5,901 nucleotides of DNA from Desulfobacteraceae bacterium (GTDB taxonomy: Bacteria; Desulfobacterota; Desulfobacteria; Desulfobacterales; JAABPS01): NCBI GenBank assembly GCA_011391835.1, contig JAABPS010000189.1, forward strand, positions 1-5,901, written 5' to 3'. Below, in pieces: positions 1 through 4,696 of this stretch (position 1 is its first letter; the number at the start of each line of letters is the position of its first letter). The translations under genes and the position numbers were made by a program. The notes under the pieces were generated by a model. It did not search any database, was not told the DNA's origin, and saw nothing but the letters and a program-made list of their open reading frames with translations.

Positions 1-72
1 GGTTTTACGAGCCTACAGGTACTCGACATGCAGCCGGAGTTTCTTTATCCCCGTCGAAGCCGTTTCGCCCCC
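1..72 (-). ncRNA. ssrA: tmRNA (ssrA), 5' portion, cut by window edge
   Basis: Read on the minus strand from base 72, the sequence begins GGGGGCGAAACGGCUUCGAC and continues GGGG, the typical 5' end of bacterial tmRNA: the 5' half of the acceptor stem (GGGGGCG), then the conserved CGGCUUCGAC block of the tRNA-like domain. The last visible part, GGCUCGUAAAACC, resembles the stretch just before the resume codon and tag frame in other tmRNAs. The tag-coding frame, later pseudoknots and the CCA-bearing 3' half lie outside the window. tmRNA, carried by SmpB, rescues ribosomes stalled on broken mRNAs and adds a degradation tag. It lies directly downstream of smpB on the same strand, which supports the call. 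The mature 5' end at 72 is inferred from the acceptor-stem start and would be made by RNase P. Confidence 0.93.
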
Positions 73-129
73 ATATTATATTGATTGAGAAAGAGCACGA
101 GATTCAACAGAACCTCGATAACCATTGCT

Positions 130-158
130 AACTTAAGCAGAAGGGGTCCATTTGTCAA
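130..158 (-). promoter_or_regulatory. Likely sigma-70-type promoter of ssrA
   Basis: On the minus strand a perfect TTGACA (158-153) is followed after 17 bp by TAAGTT (135-130), which keeps the key T, A and final T of a -10 box. Transcription would start near 122-124, giving a precursor with a leader of about 50 nt to be trimmed by RNase P to the tmRNA 5' end at 72. The -35 box lies only 9 bases beyond the smpB stop codon, so ssrA can be transcribed separately as well as by read-through from smpB. This is seen by motif and spacing only. Confidence 0.5.
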
Positions 159-167
159 GGATTCGTT

Positions 168-626
168 TCAGCTTCCGTTCTTTTCCCTGTCAAAATCCCT
201 TTTTTGGTCCCGTTTTTTGATGGCAGCGCGTTTGTCATATTTTCGCTTGCCCTTTACAAGAGCCAGGGTCATTTTGGCCTTTCCATTGATAAGGTATAGA
301 TGGGTAGGCACCATGGACATTCCCTTTTCGTTGACACTGCCGCAGAGTTTCTTTATTTCATAATTATGAAGCAGCAGTTTTCTGGGCCTGAGCGGATCGT
401 GATTATCATGATAGGCAAATGGATATTCGCTGATGTGCATCTGATAGACAAACACCTCTCCCTTTTTGATCCGAGCATACGAATCCTTCAGATTCGCCCG
501 GCCAAGCCGGATGGACTTCATTTCCGTTCCTTTTAAGACCATTCCCACTTCGAACTGATCCACAATGAAATAATCGTGCCGGGCTTTTCTGTTTTCCGCA
601 ATTATTTTTTTATGAGTTTCGCTCAA
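168..626 (-). CDS. smpB: SmpB, tmRNA-binding protein
   Basis: SmpB binds the tRNA-like domain of tmRNA and places it in the A site of stalled ribosomes for trans-translation. The 152-residue product has the normal family length and motifs: the N-terminal NRKARHDYF segment (12-20), KGTEMKSIRLGRANLKDSY (32-50), the RPRKLLLH segment (80-87), and the lysine- and arginine-rich C-terminal tail starting KGKRKYDKR (125-133), which enters the mRNA channel. Tyr130 occupies the place of E. coli His136. The start is TTG: an in-frame TAA two codons upstream rules out a longer protein, no nearby ATG fits, and an AAGGA Shine-Dalgarno lies about 11 nt upstream. It sits 37 nt downstream of the membrane-protein gene and 95 nt upstream of ssrA, its functional partner, all on one strand. 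The identification is secure; the TTG start is very likely. Confidence 0.97.
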   Translation of the reverse strand: MSETHKKIIAENRKARHDYFIVDQFEVGMVLKGTEMKSIRLGRANLKDSYARIKKGEVFVYQMHISEYPFAYHDNHDPLRPRKLLLHNYEIKKLCGSVNEKGMSMVPTHLYLINGKAKMTLALVKGKRKYDKRAAIKKRDQKRDFDREKNGS

Positions 627-663
627 AAATTAATTTTCCTTGTACGCCACAACAATGAGGGTA

Positions 664-1113
664 TCAGTTGTCATAAAATATCATGTTGTTTTTCAGCCGT
701 TTCTTAACAACGACCCTGGAGCTCTTCAGCCTGAAAAATTGCTTTATACTATCGCCGAACAAGAGCTGGTAAATAAAAAAAAGAGGTATAACGTTCATGA
801 TAAGAAATTTTGTAATATTGACTGGGCCGCTGCCTAATATAACGACCAATACATTATATATCAACAAAAGGATAAGAAAAAAGAGGATGGACCCCCAGCG
901 TGCATAGGCTTTACGTTTCAGTAATCCATAGGAGAGGAGTCCCAGAAATACAATGGAAAAAAATTGAATCATCCCCAAACTATAAGAGGTTAAAAAGTCA
1001 TAACTGGTTTTGAAATACCCGAAAGCGGTTATGATTTTATGTATGCTCATACTTATGATCAGGGCGATAAAAACGATTACTTGCAACACAATGATAATAG
1101 TCGGTCTTTTCAA
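664..1113 (-). CDS. Small four-helix membrane protein of unknown function
   Basis: I do not recognise a family. The 149-residue product is strongly hydrophobic, with four likely transmembrane helices at about 5-23, 46-65, 73-93 and 101-119. Positive residues at the N-terminus (MKRP), in the loop KRKAYAR (66-72) and in the tail (130-141) put both ends and the middle loop in the cytoplasm by the positive-inside rule. There is no signal peptidase site, cysteine pair or catalytic motif. The start is TTG at 1113, chosen because AAGGA lies about 10 nt upstream and no ATG gives a better fit. It lies between ptsI (62-nt gap) and smpB (37-nt gap) on the same strand and is probably co-transcribed with them; no terminator is seen in either gap. 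That it is a real gene is supported by its length, ribosome binding site and membrane topology; the function is open. Confidence 0.72.
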   Translation of the reverse strand: MKRPTIIIVLQVIVFIALIISMSIHKIITAFGYFKTSYDFLTSYSLGMIQFFSIVFLGLLSYGLLKRKAYARWGSILFFLILLLIYNVLVVILGSGPVNITKFLIMNVIPLFFIYQLLFGDSIKQFFRLKSSRVVVKKRLKNNMIFYDN

Positions 1114-1175
1114 TGGTAGTTGTCCTTGGGTTCACGTTCTGATGGTTAATGAATATTTCTTATTGTCAGGTTATT

Positions 1176-2945
1176 TCACTTCCACAGGCTTGCCTGTTCA
1201 GGCAGGATATTGCTGTATCTGCTTTTCAGTAATTCCAAAATATCAGACGCCGTGACTTTTTCCATCACCTCGCTGATAAAACTTCTTGTTTCTTTTACTT
1301 CAAGAGATCGGATCATGCTTTTGACTGCCGGCATTGACTGGGGGCTCATGCTGAGTTCATCGATGCCAAGCCCTAACAGAATGGGAGTATTGATGGGATC
1401 TCCTGCCATTTCGCCGCACATGAATACTTTTATGTTCTTTTTTTTACAAACATCTGACACATGTTTAATCATCCTGATAATAGCCGGATCAAGAGCACGA
1501 TACAGATAGGCGACCTGCTTGTTTCCTCTGTCAACAGCGAAGGAATATTGAATCAGATCATTGGTTCCAATGCTGAAGAAATCCGCTTCATTGGCCAGAA
1601 GATCGGCGATGGTGACTGCAGAAGGAACCTCTATCATGACTCCCACTTCCATATTTTTATTGTATGCCAGGCCGTCGGAATCCAGAGAATGAGCGGCTTC
1701 TTTTAACATTTTTCTTGTTTCGACAATTTCGTGATAGCTGGATATCAACGGAAACAGGATCCTGACATTGCCAAAGGCAGATGCACGCAAGATCGCTCGC
1801 AGTTGAGGCTTAAAGACATCCGGCCGGCTCAGGCAGTAGCGAATTGCCCTCAACCCGAGGGCTGGATTTTCTTCGTCTGAGGAGGAATTGGCTATGGCTT
1901 TATCGCCGTTTATATCCAGGGTACGAATCGTTACCGGTTTTGGGGCCATGATCTCAACTACTTCCCTGTATTTCGTAAAAAGCTGATCCTCGCTTGGGAA
2001 CGAAGGACGGTTTAGATATTGAAATTCTGTTCTATAAAGTCCAATGCCGTCACCTCCAAGGTCAATGACGGATGACACCTCTTCCGGCAGTTCGATATTT
2101 CCCATGACCTTGACATGAACACCGTCCTTTGTTTCAGCCCGAAGCTGGCTGTTTTTAATGAAGGCGATCTTATATTCGGCGTATCGGATTCTGCGTTCTT
2201 CAAATTCAACAAGGGTCTGTTCTTCAGGATTGATAATGACAATACCCGTCGTACCATCTATGATCAGCAAATCATCATTTTTGATGGAGCTGGTCGCAGT
2301 TTCCAGCCCTAAAACCGCGGGGATTTCAAGCGCTCGAGCAATAATGCTTGTATGGGATGCCCTGCCGCCCCGGTCTGTGACAAACCCCATAATGCGGTCA
2401 ATCTCTATTTGACTGGTATCAGCCGGGGAAAGATCATGCGCCACCAGGATAACACGCTTACTAATCTCTTTAAGATTTTTGCGATCGGACCCCATGAGGT
2501 TATGCATAATGCGATCAGACACCTGCTCGATGTCATAGGCCCTTTCCTTTAGATACCCATCGGGAATGCTTTTAAACATGGATTTTACATCTGTTGCCAC
2601 TTTCCGAAGGGCCCATTCTGCATTCACATGTTCATTTTTAATTGTATCAATGGTCTTATCATACAGCATCTTGTCTTTGAGCAGAACCATGTGGGTTTCA
2701 ATAATATCGGAATATTTGCGAAGATCTTCCGGAACATTTTCACTAATCGCGCGAAGTTCATCCTTGGCACCCTTTACAGCGGTTTTGAAACGTTTGATTT
2801 CTTTTTGCAGATCTTTATCGCCAATATAATAGGTTTCAACAACATCAACCCCTTCACTGCCTATCAGGTAGGCTTTCCCAATACAGATGCCCGGTGATGC
2901 ATTAATCCCCTTAAGCCGTATTTCTTTAGACTTAGTTATCGGCAT
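1176..2945 (-). CDS. ptsI: PTS Enzyme I (phosphoenolpyruvate-protein phosphotransferase)
   Basis: Cytoplasmic Enzyme I takes phosphate from phosphoenolpyruvate onto a histidine and passes it to HPr, the first step of the phosphotransferase system. The 589-residue product is full length. The N-terminal half holds the helical HPr-binding region and the phosphohistidine domain with GGRASHTS (193-200), His198 being the phosphorylated residue. The C-terminal PEP-binding barrel shows GIGLYRTEF (300-308), TIRTLDINGDK (339-349), MIEVPSA (437-443), GTNDLIQY (460-467) and MCGEMAGDP (509-517) with the active-site Cys510. All catalytic residues I can place are present. The ATG at 2945 follows ptsH by 6 nt, and its GGAGAA ribosome binding site lies across the end of ptsH, showing tight translational coupling. 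The last residues (LPEQASLWK) go beyond the usual end and are encoded by a palindromic stretch. No EII component is in the window, so the final phosphate acceptor is unknown. Confidence 0.97.
   Translation of the reverse strand: MPITKSKEIRLKGINASPGICIGKAYLIGSEGVDVVETYYIGDKDLQKEIKRFKTAVKGAKDELRAISENVPEDLRKYSDIIETHMVLLKDKMLYDKTIDTIKNEHVNAEWALRKVATDVKSMFKSIPDGYLKERAYDIEQVSDRIMHNLMGSDRKNLKEISKRVILVAHDLSPADTSQIEIDRIMGFVTDRGGRASHTSIIARALEIPAVLGLETATSSIKNDDLLIIDGTTGIVIINPEEQTLVEFEERRIRYAEYKIAFIKNSQLRAETKDGVHVKVMGNIELPEEVSSVIDLGGDGIGLYRTEFQYLNRPSFPSEDQLFTKYREVVEIMAPKPVTIRTLDINGDKAIANSSSDEENPALGLRAIRYCLSRPDVFKPQLRAILRASAFGNVRILFPLISSYHEIVETRKMLKEAAHSLDSDGLAYNKNMEVGVMIEVPSAVTIADLLANEADFFSIGTNDLIQYSFAVDRGNKQVAYLYRALDPAIIRMIKHVSDVCKKKNIKVFMCGEMAGDPINTPILLGLGIDELSMSPQSMPAVKSMIRSLEVKETRSFISEVMEKVTASDILELLKSRYSNILPEQASLWK
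1184..1204. repeat. Alternating palindrome at the 3' end of ptsI
   Basis: On the plus strand the pattern is CAGGC-TT-GCCTG-TT-CAGGC (1185-1203): three 5-base arms at a regular 7-base period. The middle arm can pair with either neighbour. One pairing extends to ACAGGC/GCCTGT (1184-1197) and the other to TGCCTG/CAGGCA (1191-1204), so two mutually exclusive hairpins are possible. It lies inside the last codons of ptsI, just before the TGA stop, and no T-run follows on the minus strand, so it does not look like a rho-independent terminator. It may stabilise or process the mRNA 3' of ptsI, or be a small dispersed palindromic repeat that entered the gene end. Confidence 0.55.
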
Positions 2946-2951
2946 TTCTAA

Positions 2952-3233
2952 TTATTCTCCAAACCCTGATTCCACCATTTCTTTGACGGCATCTAAAATA
3001 TGACTATCGGACTCGTTGTCGGCTGATAGTGTGATTTGTGTTCCCATGGGACAGGCAAGGGAGAGAATATCAAGAACACTGGATGCGTCAGCTTTTTCGC
3101 CGTCTTTTATAATCCAGAGTTTTGACGTCGCGTTCTTTGCGATTTCTGCCATCTTGGCTGCAGCCCGTGCATGAAGACCGAGTTCATTTATTATTAAAAC
3201 CTGTTTGGATAATTTCTTTTTTAGACCGGTCAT
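2952..3233 (-). CDS. ptsH: HPr, phosphocarrier protein of the PTS
   Basis: HPr accepts phosphate from Enzyme I on a histidine and passes it to EII or regulatory partners. The 93-residue product shows the core NELGLHARAAAKMAEIA (16-32), with His21 as the phosphorylated residue (His15 in E. coli numbering), followed by Arg23. The usual proline of HARP is replaced by alanine (HARA). Ser52 in the DASSVLDIL segment lines up with Ser46, the site of HPr kinase in other bacteria, so regulatory phosphorylation is possible but HPr kinase is not in the window. It is the first gene of the leftward cluster and overlaps the ribosome binding site of ptsI. The ATG at 3233 is the only reasonable start; I see no clear Shine-Dalgarno before it. 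The family call is certain; the pathway it serves (sugar uptake or regulation) cannot be told here. Confidence 0.95.
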   Translation of the reverse strand: MTGLKKKLSKQVLIINELGLHARAAAKMAEIAKNATSKLWIIKDGEKADASSVLDILSLACPMGTQITLSADNESDSHILDAVKEMVESGFGE

Positions 3234-3271
3234 GATAAAGCAATCGATAGAAACTTTTTAAATTTTAAAAA

Positions 3272-3300
3272 ATACTACCAATGCACATTGAATATGTCAA
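3272..3300 (-). promoter_or_regulatory. Candidate promoter of the ptsH-ptsI cluster
   Basis: On the minus strand a perfect TTGACA (3300-3295) stands 17 bp before TAGTAT (3277-3272), which matches the -10 consensus at four of six positions. The predicted start lies near 3265, about 30 nt before the ptsH ATG. The -35 box is inside the palindrome at 3284-3304, so a repressor bound there would block this promoter. Confidence 0.6.
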
Positions 3301-3304
3301 TGTG
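3284..3304. promoter_or_regulatory. 21-bp palindrome, possible operator
   Basis: Perfect 8-bp arms CACATTGA and TCAATGTG are separated by ATATG. The size and symmetry are typical of a site for a dimeric helix-turn-helix regulator, and it covers the leftward -35 box. The core TTGA-N5-TCAA recalls the CRP/FNR superfamily half-site layout, but the spacing is not that of a standard FNR box (TTGAT-N4-ATCAA). No regulator gene is in the window, so the binding protein is unknown. Confidence 0.45.
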
Positions 3305-3310
3305 AAATCA

Positions 3311-3339
3311 TTGACAAGGGATGAAATAGTTGGTAGTAA
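3311..3339 (+). promoter_or_regulatory. Candidate promoter of the selenoprotein-LOG pair
   Basis: A perfect TTGACA (3311-3316) is followed after 17 bp by TAGTAA (3334-3339), a weak -10 box keeping the leading TA. It mirrors the leftward promoter: CATTGACA (3309-3316) matches TGTCAATG (3295-3302), and TTGGTAGTA (3330-3338) matches TACTACCAA (3273-3281), both about the same centre. Transcription would begin near 3346. An alternative -10, TATAAT at 3378-3383, lacks a -35 match. Confidence 0.45.
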
Positions 3340-3419
3340 AATTGACAAATGAAAACCAAAATTTAATTACAATATATTATAATTACCATTCCCTGTGGCT
3401 AAAGAAGAGGAGGCGCATC

Positions 3420-3638
3420 ATGGCAAAGAAGGTATGGATATACGGGAAGGATACGTGACCACACACTACAGCGGCTCGTGAAGCCTTTGCAAAACAGGGC
3501 AAGGACGTGGAATATATCAATGTTTTGTCTCATGCGGATAAATTCAATCGCATGCTGAAGCTTTCCGATGGGGTCCGAAAGGTTCCGATTATTATTGAAG
3601 AGGATCATGTGACGATTGGATTTAACGGCAGATCGTGA
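3420..3638 (+). CDS. Glutaredoxin-like selenoprotein (UGA read as selenocysteine)
   Basis: Reading from the ATG at 3420 through the in-frame TGA at 3456-3458 (codon 13) gives a 72-residue thioredoxin-fold protein ending at the TGA of 3636-3638. The N-terminal strand and redox site read VWIYGKDTUPHT (5-16), matching the glutaredoxin IYxxxxCPxC pattern with selenocysteine (U13) in place of the first cysteine and threonine in place of the second. Later come the cis-proline motif KVPIII (54-59) and the GFNG turn (67-70). It has no cysteine, so a reduced partner thiol must come from elsewhere. It resembles the small family named Uxx-star glutaredoxin-like (seleno)proteins; this name is from memory. 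A strong GAGGAGG ribosome binding site lies 6 nt before the ATG, and a SECIS-like hairpin follows the UGA. Standard gene callers would miss or truncate it. It probably acts as a cytoplasmic redox protein; the substrate is unknown. It is followed after 50 nt by the LOG gene. Confidence 0.9.
3471..3490 (+). promoter_or_regulatory. Candidate bacterial SECIS hairpin
   Basis: GGCU (3473-3476) pairs with AGCC (3482-3485) around the 5-base loop CGUGA. Two outer pairs (GC 3471-3472 with GC 3489-3490) can form across a UUU bulge. The loop starts 18 nt after the UGA and has G as its second base. This fits the published general description of bacterial SECIS elements: a small apical loop with a G in its first two positions, about 16-37 nt downstream of the UGA, inside the coding sequence. 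SelB would bind it to deliver Sec-tRNA. The stem is short, so folding and comparison with homologues are needed for certainty. Confidence 0.6.
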
Positions 3639-3650
3639 GGTATTTAGTCG

Positions 3651-3669
3651 TGCCGGCAGGATGCCGGTA
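3651..3669 (+). repeat. Intercistronic hairpin between selenoprotein and LOG genes
   Basis: TGCCGGCA (3651-3658) and TGCCGGTA (3662-3669) form an 8-pair stem, including one G-U pair, with the 3-base loop GGA. It begins 12 nt after the selenoprotein stop and ends 10 nt before the AGGAG of the next gene. It is followed by AAAAATAAATC, not a T-run, on the plus strand, and by no T-run on the minus strand, so a rho-independent terminator is unlikely. A role in mRNA stability or differential expression of the two genes is more plausible. It shares GGCAGGAT with the palindrome at the end of ptsI. Confidence 0.6.
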
Positions 3670-3688
3670 AAAATAAATCAGGAGCGAT

Positions 3689-4339
3689 ATGGAAAAGCAA
3701 TTTTTAATTGATGATTTTAAAATGGGCGAGTCATGGCGCCTGTTTAAGATTCTGGGCGAGTTTGTTGAAGGCGTAGAAGCGCTTCATGATATCGGCCCCG
3801 CGGTCAGTATTTTCGGATCCGCACGGATAAAACCGGGCGAACCGGAGTATAAAAAAGCTGAGGAAATCGCCTCTCTTTTTGCGAAGAATAATTTTGCAGT
3901 GATCACCGGCGGCGGGGGGGGCATTATGGAGGCTGCAAACAAGGGCGCTGCAGAGGCGGGCGGTGTTTCCGTAGGGATGAACATTGTGCTCCCATTTGAG
4001 CAGAAGCCGAATAAATACTCCAATGTCAACATTGAATTTAACTATTTTTTTATCCGTAAAGTGATGTTTGTAAAGTATGCGCAGGCTTATATCATTATGC
4101 CTGGTGGATTTGGAACCCTGGATGAATTTTTTGAGGCTGTCACGCTGATTCAGACGCATCGGATTAAACCGCTTCCCGTGATTCTGGTAGGGACGGATTA
4201 CTGGAGCGGATTGCTTGAATGGATAAAGTCACAGCTTCTGGCTGAGAAGCGAATTTCTCCGGAAGATTTTGAGATCCTTCAATTAATTGATGACCCTAAG
4301 CAGATAGTAAAAACAGTAAAGAAAATCGTACTGGTGTAA
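3689..4339 (+). CDS. LOG-family (TIGR00730-type) Rossmann-fold protein
   Basis: The 216-residue product belongs to the LOG or lysine-decarboxylase-like family. Characterised members release free bases from nucleoside 5'-monophosphates (cytokinin riboside monophosphate phosphoribohydrolases). Visible signatures are the first Rossmann strand VSIFGSAR (39-46), the glycine run TGGGGGIMEAANKGA (73-87), the region FNYFFIRKVMFVKYA (117-131) and the nucleotide site PGGFGTLDE (138-146), with Arg123 and Glu146 as the likely catalytic pair. No lysine decarboxylase activity should be assumed; that older family label is misleading. The start at ATG 3689 has AGGAG four bases upstream; the N-terminal 30 residues extend beyond the minimal fold, as in many bacterial members. 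It probably shares a transcript with the selenoprotein gene 50 nt upstream. The physiological substrate in this organism is unknown. Confidence 0.92.
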   Translation: MEKQFLIDDFKMGESWRLFKILGEFVEGVEALHDIGPAVSIFGSARIKPGEPEYKKAEEIASLFAKNNFAVITGGGGGIMEAANKGAAEAGGVSVGMNIVLPFEQKPNKYSNVNIEFNYFFIRKVMFVKYAQAYIIMPGGFGTLDEFFEAVTLIQTHRIKPLPVILVGTDYWSGLLEWIKSQLLAEKRISPEDFEILQLIDDPKQIVKTVKKIVLV

Positions 4340-4384
4340 GAGTGAATAGTCAATAGAGGATAGAAGGGTGTTTTGGAGAACTCG

Positions 4385-4675
4385 TTATTTCTTGCTAAAA
4401 ATATCTATTTGTTTGCCGCTGATCATGATGGCGGCTTTATTTTTGCTGTCAAATGAAAGAATAACTTCATCGTCATGATGGCCAGCCAATTCCGGGAATT
4501 CTTTCCGTAAATAGCCGAAATCCAGTGTCGTCAAAGCTATTTTCAGATTTTTTATTTGCGGCTCCAGCTTTTTATCGGAAGGGCTTTTTCGGAAGTACTC
4601 AGATATGGACTGGTTGTATTTTTTTCTTATCTCAGTTTCTATGCAGTGTTTGCTGAGATCGAGCTTGATCTGCAC
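4385..4675 (-). CDS. 96-residue protein of unknown function
   Basis: No family recognised. The product is soluble and charged, with no signal peptide, membrane helix or cysteine motif beyond one isolated Cys11. The N-terminal half (1-50) is rich in lysine and probably helical; the C-terminal end (EVILSFDSKNKAAIMISGKQIDIF, about 70-93) has a beta-hairpin look. The start is GTG at 4675, supported by GGGAG about 9 nt upstream; the nearby ATG at 4683 is in a different frame. It begins 21 nt after the radical SAM stop codon on the same strand and is therefore probably co-transcribed with it. It converges on the LOG gene, with 45 bases between the stops and no clear terminator there. Confidence 0.7.
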   Translation of the reverse strand: MQIKLDLSKHCIETEIRKKYNQSISEYFRKSPSDKKLEPQIKNLKIALTTLDFGYLRKEFPELAGHHDDEVILSFDSKNKAAIMISGKQIDIFSKK

Positions 4676-4696
4676 TGACGCATTCTCCCTTATGGA

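Larger units (their letters stand above)
3234..3419. other. Divergent intergenic control region between ptsH and the selenoprotein gene
   Basis: This 186-base AT-rich gap holds no gene. It carries two outward-facing promoter-like elements placed symmetrically about 3305.5, a 21-bp palindrome, a third TTGACA at 3342-3347, a perfect TATAAT at 3378-3383 without a matching -35 box, and the GAGGAGG ribosome binding site of the rightward gene at 3407-3413 (6 nt before its ATG). The long rightward leader (about 70 nt from the predicted start near 3346) leaves space for further control. Confidence 0.7.

Noticed and set aside
75..80. Minus-strand TATAAT as the -10 box of ssrA
   Set aside because: It ends only 2 bases before the tmRNA 5' end at 72, so transcription would start inside the acceptor stem, and no -35 box lies at a proper distance. 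The TTGACA/TAAGTT pair upstream fits better.
2012..2257. Open frame on the minus strand overlapping ptsI in another frame
   Set aside because: The translation has no family resemblance and is fully contained in the well-supported ptsI gene; the same holds for plus-strand frames opposite ptsI, smpB and the radical SAM gene.
3342..3347. Third TTGACA as a rightward -35 box
   Set aside because: No -10-like hexamer lies 16-18 bp downstream; the TATAAT at 3378-3383 is 30 bp away.
3456..3458. TGA in the glutaredoxin-like frame as a nonsense mutation, making a pseudogene
   Set aside because: It falls exactly on the redox-active position, the rest of the frame is intact and family-like, the ribosome binding site is strong, and a SECIS-like hairpin follows at the expected distance.
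3914..3921. Run of eight G as a phase-variation tract or sequencing error in the LOG gene
   Set aside because: The frame is intact and the run encodes the glycine-rich TGGGGGIM motif required by the family, so protein constraint explains it.
3731..4159. 142-codon minus-strand open frame opposite the LOG gene
   Set aside because: It is antisense to clear conserved LOG motifs and its product looks like a shadow translation without recognisable features.
4340..4384. Terminator between the convergent LOG and 96-residue genes
   Set aside because: No stem-loop followed by a T-run could be found on either strand in these 45 bases.
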